64,000 nt of DNA, taken from contig NZ_WWEM01000039.1 of assembly GCF_019308285.1 (NCBI RefSeq), forward strand, positions 62,001 to 126,000, given 5' to 3'. This document shows, in pieces, positions 1-7,308 of this stretch. The notes under the pieces were generated by a model that worked only from the letters and a program-made list of their open reading frames with translations, ran no database searches and had not been told where the DNA came from. Source of the DNA: Flavobacterium quisquiliarum. Lineage in GTDB: Bacteria; Bacteroidota; Bacteroidia; Flavobacteriales; Flavobacteriaceae. The position numbers and the translations under genes were made by a program. The stretch's first letter is position 1. Every line of letters begins with the position of its first letter.

Positions 1-29
1 ACCTAACAGGTTTTTAAAACCTGTTAGGT
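1..29. repeat. Perfect palindrome, 14-bp arms (AACCTAACAGG family)
   Basis: Arms at 1-14 and 16-29 are exact reverse complements around a single base. The same palindrome recurs at 61411-61441 and a sequence variant lies at 61478-61510. It lies 43 bp past the end of the minus-strand fbp gene, so it may act as its terminator, or it may be a dispersed REP-like element. Confidence 0.8.
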
Positions 30-71
30 TTGCGTAGTGACTGAACACTAAAAACTGACTACTGAATACTT

Positions 72-1076
72 TTATTCAGCCGCCATAAATTCCTCCGCCT
101 TTTCTACCATATTATAGCTTCCGCAGAAAAATGGAACTCTTTGGTGCAGTTCTGTTGGCTGGATTTCCATAATTCTATTAAATCCGTCTGTTGCTTTTCC
201 TCCGGCTTGTTCTGCAAGAAACGCCATTGGATTACCTTCATACAATAAACGCAACTTTCCTTTTGGCGCTTTAGAACTTGTTGGATAAATATAGATACCG
301 CCCTTAATCATGTTTCGATGAAAATCTGAAACCAAACTTCCAATATATCTTGAAGTATAAGGTCTGTCACCTTCTTCTCGCTGACAATATTTAATGTAAT
401 TTTTTACCCCTTGTGGAAAATGAACATAATTTCCTTCGTTTACCGAATAGATATGTCCATCTTTTGGAAATTGCATATTCGGATGTGAAAGATAAAAAGT
501 CCCTATTGCGGGGTTTAAAGTAAATCCGTTTACTCCATGTCCTGTCGTGTAAACCAGCATGGTTGAAGTTCCATAAATTACATAGCCTGCTGCCACCTGA
601 TTGATTCCCGGTTGTAAAAAATCCTCGCTGGTTACCGGAGTTCCAATTGGCGTTACTCTTCTAAAAACAGAAAAGATCGTTCCTACTGAAACATTCACAT
701 CAATGTTTGAAGATCCGTCAAGCGGATCCATTAAGATCACGTACTTATTATTATGACAGTTGTCGCTCCCCTGAACTGTAATATAATCGTCGTTTTCTTC
801 TGAAGCAATACCACAGACAATCTCACGGTTTATTAACGTCTGGATAAATACTTCGTTGGCATAGACATCTAATTTTTGCTGGTCTTCTCCTTGGATATTC
901 TGTTCGCCCGCGGCGCCAATAATATCCACCAAACCCGCTTGGTTTACTTTATGATTGACGACCTTGGCAGCCAATCTAATAGAGTTGATAATTCGCGAGA
1001 GCTCTCCCGACGAATACTGAAATGCTTTTTGGTTCTCAATAATAAACTCTCCCAGTGTTTTATTGCGTTCTTCCAT
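72..1076 (-). CDS. fbp: Class 1 fructose-1,6-bisphosphatase
   Basis: Hydrolyses fructose 1,6-bisphosphate to fructose 6-phosphate and phosphate, the irreversible step of gluconeogenesis, in the cytoplasm. The 334-residue length is normal for class 1 enzymes. The metal and substrate signature DPLDGSSN is at residues 117-124, after the SEEN acidic loop near 92-95, and the C-terminal half keeps GGIYIYP and the KLRLLYE-type substrate segment. The start is the ATG at 1076, with no competing upstream start of matching sequence. It is transcribed alone, divergent from the acetyltransferase at 1339 across about 260 bp of A/T-rich DNA. Nothing in it looks broken. Confidence 0.97.
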   Translation of the reverse strand: MEERNKTLGEFIIENQKAFQYSSGELSRIINSIRLAAKVVNHKVNQAGLVDIIGAAGEQNIQGEDQQKLDVYANEVFIQTLINREIVCGIASEENDDYITVQGSDNCHNNKYVILMDPLDGSSNIDVNVSVGTIFSVFRRVTPIGTPVTSEDFLQPGINQVAAGYVIYGTSTMLVYTTGHGVNGFTLNPAIGTFYLSHPNMQFPKDGHIYSVNEGNYVHFPQGVKNYIKYCQREEGDRPYTSRYIGSLVSDFHRNMIKGGIYIYPTSSKAPKGKLRLLYEGNPMAFLAEQAGGKATDGFNRIMEIQPTELHQRVPFFCGSYNMVEKAEEFMAAE

Positions 1077-1338
1077 TGCTAAATCGTTATAGTTTTATTT
1101 TTAAGTCACAAATATCGCTTATTTTGTGAGAATGATTTAAAAATTATTTTGTTAGTTTGCCCTTATTGTATATTTGCTAATATTTTGCGAAAAGCAACTT
1201 TTAAAATGATTTTTATTTGATAATAATTAAATAAAAATACGAATACATAAAATTGCTTCTTTCAAATGTTTGTGAAAACAAATTCTATATCGGGAAAAAG
1301 CAATACTATAAAGGACAAAAAAATAAAGTTTACCAATT

Positions 1339-1827
1339 ATGAATATTAGAAAAGGAAATCCTGAGGATATGAAATCGGTGTTGGAGCTAATTCAGGAGCT
1401 GGCAATATTCGAAAAAGAACCTGAAGCTGTAGTGATTACAGAAGAAGATTTAGTTCGTGACGGATTTGGAGAAAAACCGCTTTTTCAGGTTTTTGTGGCA
1501 GAGATTGAAAACGAAGAAAAACAAAAAGAGATCGTTGGAATTGCTTTATACTATTACCGTTATTCGACTTGGAAAGGAAAAACAATACACCTTGAAGATT
1601 TAATTGTAAAAGAAAAAATGCGAGGTACCGGTTTAGGTTCCGCGCTTTACGCCGAAATCATGAAACAAGGAAAAAGAGATGGAGTTCGAAGAGTAGAATG
1701 GAATGTTTTGGCTTGGAATACACCAGCCGTTAATTTTTACAAAAATTCCGGTGCAAAAATCCTTGACGATTGGCAGGTCGTTCAAATGGATGAAGCTGGA
1801 GTGAATGCGTTCTTAGAAAAATTATAA
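1339..1827 (+). CDS. GNAT-family N-acetyltransferase (diamine/thialysine type)
   Basis: Single-domain acetyl-CoA-dependent N-acetyltransferase of 162 residues. The acetyl-CoA pyrophosphate-binding motif RGTGLG is at 95-100, preceded by the LEDLIVKEKMR strand typical of the spermidine/spermine and thialysine acetyltransferase subgroup. WNVLAWN and FYKNSGA follow as motif B. The substrate cannot be read from the sequence; a small amine such as a diamine or a lysine analogue is an inference from the subgroup. The following gene is aspartate kinase, but a 165-bp repeat-bearing gap separates them, so an operon is not clear. Confidence 0.9.
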   Translation: MNIRKGNPEDMKSVLELIQELAIFEKEPEAVVITEEDLVRDGFGEKPLFQVFVAEIENEEKQKEIVGIALYYYRYSTWKGKTIHLEDLIVKEKMRGTGLGSALYAEIMKQGKRDGVRRVEWNVLAWNTPAVNFYKNSGAKILDDWQVVQMDEAGVNAFLEKL

Positions 1828-1835
1828 AAGTCTTT

Positions 1836-1930
1836 AGCCACTAATTCACGAATTATTATTTTTTAAAATCTTAGTGAATAAAAAATTCGTGAATTGCTTC
1901 GCCTCTTCGCTATCGCTCGGGTCGTGGCTA
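1836..1930. repeat. Dispersed inverted repeat (GAATTCACGAATTA family, diverged copy)
   Basis: A left arm around 1836-1854 contains AATTCACGAATTA. The reverse complement AATTCGTGAATT lies at 1884-1895, and a further GTGGCTA at 1924-1930 closes the element against TAGCCAC at 1835-1841. The same arms form a perfect inverted repeat at 57432-57488, so this is a family rather than a local hairpin. It sits immediately after the acetyltransferase stop codon. Confidence 0.65.
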
Positions 1931-1954
1931 ATAAAAAAAATAATAGATTTCCTC

Positions 1955-1993
1955 AAATCTAAAATCTAAAATCTAAAAAATCTAAAATTAAAA
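1955..1993 (+). repeat. Iterated ATCTAAA units in the 5' leader of aspartate kinase
   Basis: Four or five AATCTAAAA-like units run directly up to the ATG at 1994. Similar runs precede uppP (43219-43254), frr (47522-47548) and, in shorter form, asnS (57715-57735). The leader has no Shine-Dalgarno sequence; its A-rich character may help ribosome loading in this lineage (inference). Confidence 0.7.
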
Positions 1994-3253
1994 ATGAGAG
2001 TATTTAAATTTGGTGGTGCGTCGGTGAAAGATGCAGATGGAATTAAAAACGTATATGACGTTTTACAAAAAGTGGGGTATGAAGATGTAATATTGGTTGT
2101 TTCCGCTATGGGAAAAACAACAAATGCTCTTGAAGTGGTTATCAAGAATTATTTTGATAAATCGACAGAGTTGAATTCTTCTGTACAAGAAATCAAAAAA
2201 TACCACAATCAAATCTTATTGGATTTATTTGAAGATGAAAACAATGACGTTTTTGCAGCTGTAAATGCGCAGTTCGCTGAATTGGAATATTTTTTAGCAC
2301 ACAATAAATCTCCAAATTACAACTTCGTTTACGATCAGGTGGTGAGTTTTGGTGAATTGATTTCTACCAATATTTTAAGTCATTATATGAATTTCAGAGG
2401 AATTCAGACACAATGGCTTGATGTTCGTAATTTCATTAAAACGAATGCCAACTACAGAGATGCGGAAGTGGACTGGGAAACGACGCAGCAAAATATCAGC
2501 AAAAATGTTCCAAGAAAACAACTAAATATTACACAAGGTTTCTTAGGTGCTGACGAAAACAATTTCACGACAACTTTAGGCCGTGAAGGTTCTGATTATA
2601 CTGCTGGAATTTTTGCTTACTGCTTAAATGCCGAGAGCGTAACCATTTGGAAAGACGTTCCTGGAGTTATGAATGCCGACCCTCGTTATTTTGAAAATGC
2701 AAGTTTACTAAACCAAATTTCATATCGTGAAGCTATCGAATTAGCATTTTACGGAGCAACGGTTATTCACCCAAAAACGTTACAGCCGTTACAGAAAAAA
2801 GAGATTCCTTTGTATGTGAAATCGTTTGTGAATCCTTTATTAAAAGGAACCTGCGTTTCTAAAGGTGTTGATTTGGAACCACAATATCCATGTTTTATTG
2901 TAAAAAGAGAACAGCTTTTAATCTCTCTTTCTTCTATTGATTTCTCTTTCATTATGGAAGAAAACATTAGTGAAATTTTTGGTTTGTTTCACGAGTTTAA
3001 AATCAAAGTAAACTTAATTCAGAACTCTGCCATTAGTTTCTCTGTTTGTGTAGAAGATAAATTTGGAAATTTCCCTGAATTAAATGCTATTCTTTCTAAA
3101 AAATTCAAAGTTGAATATAGTGAGAATGTAACATTATATACGATTCGTCATTTTACAGAAGAAGCTGCACAAACTGTTGAAGCTAACAAAGAGGTTTTAC
3201 TAAAACAAGTTAGCCGTGAAACGATGCAGATTGTGACTAAAGAACTTAATTAA
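1994..3253 (+). CDS. Aspartate kinase, monofunctional
   Basis: Phosphorylates L-aspartate to 4-phosphoaspartate, the first step towards lysine, threonine, methionine and diaminopimelate. The 419-residue protein starts with the kinase motif KFGGAS at 5-10 and has TTLGREGSDYTAG near 193-204, WKDVPGVMNADPR near 219-231 and EAIELAFYGATVIHPKTL near 246-263. The last 120 residues form the expected ACT regulatory region. There is no homoserine dehydrogenase domain, so this is not the bifunctional ThrA type. Which end product inhibits it cannot be told from sequence. A hairpin terminator follows at 3299-3332. Confidence 0.95.
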   Translation: MRVFKFGGASVKDADGIKNVYDVLQKVGYEDVILVVSAMGKTTNALEVVIKNYFDKSTELNSSVQEIKKYHNQILLDLFEDENNDVFAAVNAQFAELEYFLAHNKSPNYNFVYDQVVSFGELISTNILSHYMNFRGIQTQWLDVRNFIKTNANYRDAEVDWETTQQNISKNVPRKQLNITQGFLGADENNFTTTLGREGSDYTAGIFAYCLNAESVTIWKDVPGVMNADPRYFENASLLNQISYREAIELAFYGATVIHPKTLQPLQKKEIPLYVKSFVNPLLKGTCVSKGVDLEPQYPCFIVKREQLLISLSSIDFSFIMEENISEIFGLFHEFKIKVNLIQNSAISFSVCVEDKFGNFPELNAILSKKFKVEYSENVTLYTIRHFTEEAAQTVEANKEVLLKQVSRETMQIVTKELN

Positions 3254-3298
3254 TATTGCTTTATAAAAGGTAATTATTTCAATTCAAATATATTTTAG

Positions 3299-3332
3299 AA
3301 AGGCTTCACTTAATTTGTGAGGCCTTTTTTAA
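3299..3332 (+). terminator. Rho-independent terminator of aspartate kinase
   Basis: The 9-nt arms AGGCTTCAC (3301-3309) and GTGAGGCCT (3317-3325) pair with one G-U, followed by a T-rich tract. The T tract runs into the 3' end of the convergent XRE gene. Confidence 0.8.
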
Positions 3333-3688
3333 TTTTGTTTTTTTTCCTTATTCAGATACTTAATGATCTTCTTCAAATCTTTAATTTGTAATTCGTATTG
3401 TTTTATTATTTTTCTATAAACAGTCATCAAGGCACGTTCCGTTTGACGTTCTGCATCAAATAAATTTTCACTCGAATTAATGCCTAGTTCTTCTTTTACT
3501 AATTCCTCTGGGGCTCTACCAAACAGCTCACAAATGTTTTTAAAATGATTTGCCCACGAAGTACTGTCCCCACGTTCCATTCTTGCATACGCAGATTGTG
3601 AAATATTTAAATGATCTGCAACCTGTTCCTGTGACATGCTTTTAGATTTACGTAACATTTTTAAATTATTTCCTACAATTTTATTCAT
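3329..3688 (-). CDS. XRE-family helix-turn-helix regulator with C-terminal helix
   Basis: A 119-residue DNA-binding protein. Residues 1-62 form a Cro/C1-type HTH with the signature QEQVADHLNISQSAYARMERG. Residues 76-119 are rich in Lys, Leu and Ile with heptad spacing and probably dimerise. It is divergent from the small membrane genes starting at 3824, and the 135-bp gap holds a perfect 23-bp dyad (3753-3775), so it probably controls that cassette and itself. A TATATTTG promoter box lies at 3712-3705 on this strand. The target and ligand are unknown. Confidence 0.85.
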   Translation of the reverse strand: MNKIVGNNLKMLRKSKSMSQEQVADHLNISQSAYARMERGDSTSWANHFKNICELFGRAPEELVKEELGINSSENLFDAERQTERALMTVYRKIIKQYELQIKDLKKIIKYLNKEKKQN

Positions 3689-3704
3689 AATTTAATTATT
3701 TTTA

Positions 3705-3712
3705 CAAATATA
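3705..3712 (-). promoter_or_regulatory. Promoter -7 box (TATATTTG) of the XRE gene
   Basis: An exact match to the Bacteroidota TAnnTTTG element on the minus strand, 17 bp before the XRE ATG. No clear TTG -33 element was seen. Confidence 0.6.
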
Positions 3713-3752
3713 AATACAGGAATTATCTTATAATTATTCGATTATAGGTTTT

Positions 3753-3775
3753 TATTACCCTATTTTAGGGTAATA
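3753..3775. promoter_or_regulatory. Candidate operator: perfect 10-bp dyad TATTACCCTA-ttt-TAGGGTAATA
   Basis: The arms 3753-3762 and 3766-3775 are exact reverse complements. The dyad lies between the divergent XRE gene and the membrane cassette. Its right edge overlaps a TAATATTTG sequence that resembles a -7 box for the rightward genes. A weaker second dyad, CTTATAAT/ATTATAGG, lies at 3728-3749. Binding by the XRE protein is an inference from position and symmetry. Confidence 0.6.
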
Positions 3776-3823
3776 TTTGAATTATTTAGAAAAGATTAAA
3801 TTGCATAAATAATTATTGAAACC

Positions 3824-4048
3824 ATGAAACCAAATCATACTAAAACATACATAATAATCAATTACATTTTGCTTCCCCTCTATGCATTATTAATGTTTAG
3901 AATCATGTTTTTTGAAGATAGCGATTCTTTTCTTGAAAAAATAATAGCTAACAAAAGCAATCCTATGATGTATTTGGCAATTCTATTATCAATCCTTACT
4001 TCGTTATGTCTTCGATGGGGTACGAAATTTCCAAAACAAACCAATTAA
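3824..4048 (+). CDS. Small two-segment membrane protein, unknown
   Basis: A 74-residue protein with two hydrophobic stretches (about 9-30 and 46-62) joined by an acidic loop (EDSDSFLEK) and ending in a basic tail. No family is recognised. It is the first gene of a rightward cluster of five small membrane genes. The stop is followed after four bases by the SdpI-family ATG at 4053, which implies co-transcription. The direct neighbourhood suggests a role with the SdpI-like protein, but none can be assigned. Confidence 0.7.
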   Translation: MKPNHTKTYIIINYILLPLYALLMFRIMFFEDSDSFLEKIIANKSNPMMYLAILLSILTSLCLRWGTKFPKQTN

Positions 4049-4052
4049 AAAT

Positions 4053-4403
4053 ATGGAAATACTAAATCTTTTATCAAAAAACCCAACAGTTATCCTTGTA
4101 TTGTTTGTGATGCTTATAACCAAAATATTTCCTCCAAAGAATATAAATTCTTTATATGGTTATAGAACAGCAAATTCAATGAAAAGTAAATCCAACTGGG
4201 AGTTTGCTCAAAAATACAGCACTAATCTTTTTCTAGTTCTATTATCTCTTCTGCTTCTCATTCAAATTACATTGTACATAATTTACGGCAGTACCAGATT
4301 CACTGAATTGTCAGTACTTATAGGTTTGATATTGTTTGTTATAATTGTTTTGTACAAAACAGAAAAAAAATTAAAACTAAACCATTCTAAAAGCAATGAA
4401 TAA
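4053..4403 (+). CDS. SdpI/YhfL-family membrane protein
   Basis: A 116-residue integral membrane protein. A first transmembrane helix (about 10-27) is followed by the family signature FPPKNINSLYGYRTANSM, then NWEFAQKYS, then two more helices (about 56-76 and 82-104) and a basic tail. In Bacillus subtilis SdpI protects cells from the SdpC toxin and sequesters a repressor; other members have no known role. This copy is the short form, without the DUF1648 domain seen in the longer fused proteins. It lies in a cassette with an XRE regulator and other micro-membrane proteins, and its stop overlaps the start of the 26-codon ORF at 4396. The immunity role is inference. Confidence 0.85.
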   Translation: MEILNLLSKNPTVILVLFVMLITKIFPPKNINSLYGYRTANSMKSKSNWEFAQKYSTNLFLVLLSLLLLIQITLYIIYGSTRFTELSVLIGLILFVIIVLYKTEKKLKLNHSKSNE

Positions 4404-4476
4404 CACAACTTTACTAATCTCTTTACTTGTAATTATTATTGCATTAGGTTATCGATACAGTAACAAAACAAAATGA
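4396..4476 (+). CDS. 26-residue single-helix membrane micro-ORF
   Basis: The ATG at 4396 overlaps the last 8 nt of the SdpI-like gene in another frame and the ORF ends with TGA at 4474-4476. The peptide has a short polar N-terminus (MNNTT), about 14 hydrophobic residues (LLISLLVIIIALGY) and a basic tail (RYSNKTK), a typical single-pass topology. The overlap suggests translational coupling. No family is recognised; small membrane toxins and small regulatory subunits share this shape. Its short length makes it uncertain that it is expressed. Confidence 0.45.
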   Translation: MNNTTLLISLLVIIIALGYRYSNKTK

Positions 4477-4486
4477 TCCAAAAAAC

Positions 4487-4717
4487 ATGAATCACAACCA
4501 TGAACCATCTGAAGAAGAAAAAGATAATTGGAGCCAAGATCCAGACAATTGGATATGGGGACTTTTTTATTATAATCCTAAGGACAAAAGAATATTTCCT
4601 CCGAAAAGGATAAAAGAAATGGGATGGACAGTTAATTTTGCTAATCCTAATTCGGTTTTTCTTTGTGTTATTATGATTCTCATTTTAATGATTTTGTGTG
4701 AAAGCGTAAAAAGATAA
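4487..4717 (+). CDS. DUF5808-like protein with C-terminal membrane helix
   Basis: A 76-residue protein. Residues 19-55 carry the pattern DNWIWGLFYYNPKDKRIFPP followed by K and GWTVNFANPNS, which I recognise as DUF5808, a segment otherwise found inside long SdpI-type membrane proteins of Firmicutes. One transmembrane helix follows (about 56-72). Finding it as a separate gene 84 bp after the SdpI-family gene supports a shared complex or pathway. The start codon is ATG at 4487, 10 nt after the micro-ORF stop. The molecular function is unknown. Confidence 0.75.
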   Translation: MNHNHEPSEEEKDNWSQDPDNWIWGLFYYNPKDKRIFPPKRIKEMGWTVNFANPNSVFLCVIMILILMILCESVKR

Positions 4718-4739
4718 TTTACCCATTTTCTAAAATTAT

Positions 4740-4952
4740 ATGAAACCAAAAAAAAACCTTTTATTGACTTTCCTTATTGTTGTTCTATTATATATCTGTT
4801 TTGACTTAAGTTCTTTATTTCAAAAAGATAGTCTTGAAGATATCTCTTTTTCAGATTTTAGATACTCAATTGGCCCTGCACTGACATGGTTTGCTGTCTT
4901 TTTAAATTACAGGGTAGAAATCAAAAAAGAAAAAGAGCCTAAAAACATATAA
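4740..4952 (+). CDS. Small membrane protein, unknown
   Basis: A 70-residue protein with a hydrophobic segment at 8-22 and a second at about 46-59, separated by an acidic loop, and a Lys/Glu-rich tail. It is the last gene of the cluster starting at 3824, 22 bp after the DUF5808-like gene, and its stop is one base from the stop of the convergent outer-membrane receptor. Like the first gene of the cluster it begins MKP and has two hydrophobic segments, but the sequences are not otherwise similar. Confidence 0.65.
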   Translation: MKPKKNLLLTFLIVVLLYICFDLSSLFQKDSLEDISFSDFRYSIGPALTWFAVFLNYRVEIKKEKEPKNI

Positions 4953-4953
4953 C

Positions 4954-7191
4954 TTACCTCGCCCTAGTATTTTCGGACTGTTCAATTTCAGATTTTGTAT
5001 AAGTGGTCTTTTTCGAATTTCCAAAATTATAAGTTGCGATCAATTTAAAATAATTACTGGCATAAGTTCTATGGTAATAAATTTGAGTCTGGCCAACATT
5101 ATAATCTCCAGAAACCATAAATTTATGAAAGATATCATTGGCTGAAAAGTTGAGTTTTAAAGCGTCTTTGAAAAAATTTCTTTCGATTCCTAAAGTTACG
5201 GTCGAACGGCTGTTTTCATTTCCTAATCCATAACTTCTGTCGCTTAAATACCAAGCTAAAAGTTGCAGCTTAAAAAGTTTAGGAATTGTAAATGTATTAT
5301 TGCTATAAAAATAAAACTGAGGTTTTACCGGACTAAAAACAAATGCATAATAATTATCTACAGATTTCTGCCAGCTAACACTAATAGTATTCGTAGAATT
5401 CCACCATCTATAATTAAAAGATCTTGAAAGCGAACTGAAAACAGTATGCCCTTTTTCCAGATTTAAAGCTCTCAAAATATAACTATTTGGTGTATCGCCA
5501 CGCAACGCCGCTGCTGAAATCGGGTCAATTTTATAAGTATAACCCATTTTAAAATCGAACTTTTTGTACATCGTCCCAATTTCAAAAGCATGTGTTTTTT
5601 CCGGAAGCAGGTTTGGATTTCCTTCAATAGTTGTAAACGGATCTTGATAAATCACATACGGATTTAAAGCCTGATATCTAGGTCTTGTAATTCTAGCAGC
5701 ATAAGAAAAGTGCCCTTTCCAGTCCTCTGAAAAATCAAAATTCATAACTAGGTTCGGAAAGAAATTACCATAGCTTTTTTCGAATTTCTGAATTCCGTCT
5801 GTATTGGTAAATAAATTATAACTTGTTTTTTCGGCTCTTGCACCAAGTGAAAAATTGATTTTATCATTCCATGTTCTGACATAATTGAAATAAGCAGCAG
5901 CTATTTTTTCATTATACTCAAAATCACTCGAAAGTTTATCATCCAATTCAAAATTGACATCATCGCTGGAAACCAAAAAATCTGTTCCAGAATTTATGGC
6001 TGCATAACTAAATTTGGCTCCTAATTCTAACTTTGTTTTTTCATTGATTTTTTTGGAATAATCTGTTTGGATGGCCATTATATTAATTCGGCTTCCGACA
6101 TTATTTTTCAAATATCTATCAGAATCTGTTTCTTCAACCAAGCTATTTTCTTCAATAAAATCTCTTATGGTTTGATTATAATTAGAAAATTGCGATCCGA
6201 CAAATAAGGTTGAACCTTTTTTTGTGGTCAAGTTATAATTCAGATTAATAAACTGATTCAGTAAAACATCATTTTTGTGTACATCGGTAGCATAAAAACT
6301 ATTTCCAGAATTATTAACAATAGCGTTTCTGCTTTCTGTAATACCTCCTAAGTCATTCACATTTCCACTATAGGCTAATGAAATATAAGCTTGAGAAGAA
6401 AAATTATATTGCAGTCCGAAACCAAAATTGGAATAGTTATTAAATCTTCTTTTCCAATCCGTCGTCAATTCTGATTTCATAAATTCTTCCGGATTCGGAC
6501 GAGTTCTTGTCGTGTACAATAATTCCCGATTCCTGCCTAACTGCAAGCCATAATTACTGATAAAAGAAAATTTTCCTTTAGAATAACTAAAATCAAAAAG
6601 TGTATTATAACTTGTTCCTCCAAATTTAGAAACCGAAACATGCTGATTTGCAGTTCCCATAATCCCGCTTTCTATATTTTGCTTTGTAATGATATTAATT
6701 ACTGCTTTTCCTTCGGCATCATATCGGGAAGAAGGATTTGAGATGACTTCAATTTTCTGAATTTGCGAAACCGGAATTGCAGCAAATCGTTCGTAATTAA
6801 TCAAAACTCCGTTGAGATAAATAATAGCTTCCCCTTTTCCTAAAACATTAATTTCTCCATCGGCAACGACAACATTTGGCACTCTTCCTAACAATTCGTT
6901 TACTGAACTACTTGTTGCGAGAACAGTTCCATTGACATTAACATCAATATTTCCATTTGCTCCATATTTTAATAAGGAAGCCTGTCTTTTTATAACCACT
7001 TCATTTAACTCATTGTGTTCTTTTTCTTTAGTCTTTACAGTATCTTGAGCAGACTTTAATAACTTCCCAAAAAGTACATCATCACTATAAAAACTTTTAT
7101 CTGTAACTTTTTTTATGCGCTGGGCTTTTACTTCTATTGATAAGAAAAACAGGAAAAAAATACAAATGATAACTAATTTTAGAAATCTCAT
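4954..7191 (-). CDS. TonB-dependent-type outer-membrane beta-barrel receptor
   Basis: A 745-residue outer-membrane protein with a signal peptide ending near residue 23 (VKAQ). A plug-like domain with VNELLGRVPNVVVADGEI is at about 90-110. A long beta-strand-rich barrel follows, of the outer-membrane beta-barrel family 3 type common in Bacteroidota. The N-terminal carboxypeptidase-like domain of most such receptors is missing. The ligand is unknown. The AraC-type membrane regulator lies 117 bp upstream on the same strand, which suggests ligand-controlled expression. No SusD-like partner is present, so a polysaccharide uptake locus is unlikely. Confidence 0.88.
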   Translation of the reverse strand: MRFLKLVIICIFFLFFLSIEVKAQRIKKVTDKSFYSDDVLFGKLLKSAQDTVKTKEKEHNELNEVVIKRQASLLKYGANGNIDVNVNGTVLATSSSVNELLGRVPNVVVADGEINVLGKGEAIIYLNGVLINYERFAAIPVSQIQKIEVISNPSSRYDAEGKAVINIITKQNIESGIMGTANQHVSVSKFGGTSYNTLFDFSYSKGKFSFISNYGLQLGRNRELLYTTRTRPNPEEFMKSELTTDWKRRFNNYSNFGFGLQYNFSSQAYISLAYSGNVNDLGGITESRNAIVNNSGNSFYATDVHKNDVLLNQFINLNYNLTTKKGSTLFVGSQFSNYNQTIRDFIEENSLVEETDSDRYLKNNVGSRINIMAIQTDYSKKINEKTKLELGAKFSYAAINSGTDFLVSSDDVNFELDDKLSSDFEYNEKIAAAYFNYVRTWNDKINFSLGARAEKTSYNLFTNTDGIQKFEKSYGNFFPNLVMNFDFSEDWKGHFSYAARITRPRYQALNPYVIYQDPFTTIEGNPNLLPEKTHAFEIGTMYKKFDFKMGYTYKIDPISAAALRGDTPNSYILRALNLEKGHTVFSSLSRSFNYRWWNSTNTISVSWQKSVDNYYAFVFSPVKPQFYFYSNNTFTIPKLFKLQLLAWYLSDRSYGLGNENSRSTVTLGIERNFFKDALKLNFSANDIFHKFMVSGDYNVGQTQIYYHRTYASNYFKLIATYNFGNSKKTTYTKSEIEQSENTRAR

Positions 7192-7308
7192 AAAAATTTA
7201 ACGATTAACGGTTTGACTTTTATTTGAAACAAAAGTCATCCGAAAATCAATAAATGAGGTTGCAGAAAGTGAAATCAGGAGTACGAATTTATAAATCGAT
7301 ACTCTAGT

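Noticed and set aside
1955..1993. CRISPR-like direct repeats
   Set aside because: ATCTAAA units are too short, with no unique spacers and no cas genes in the window.
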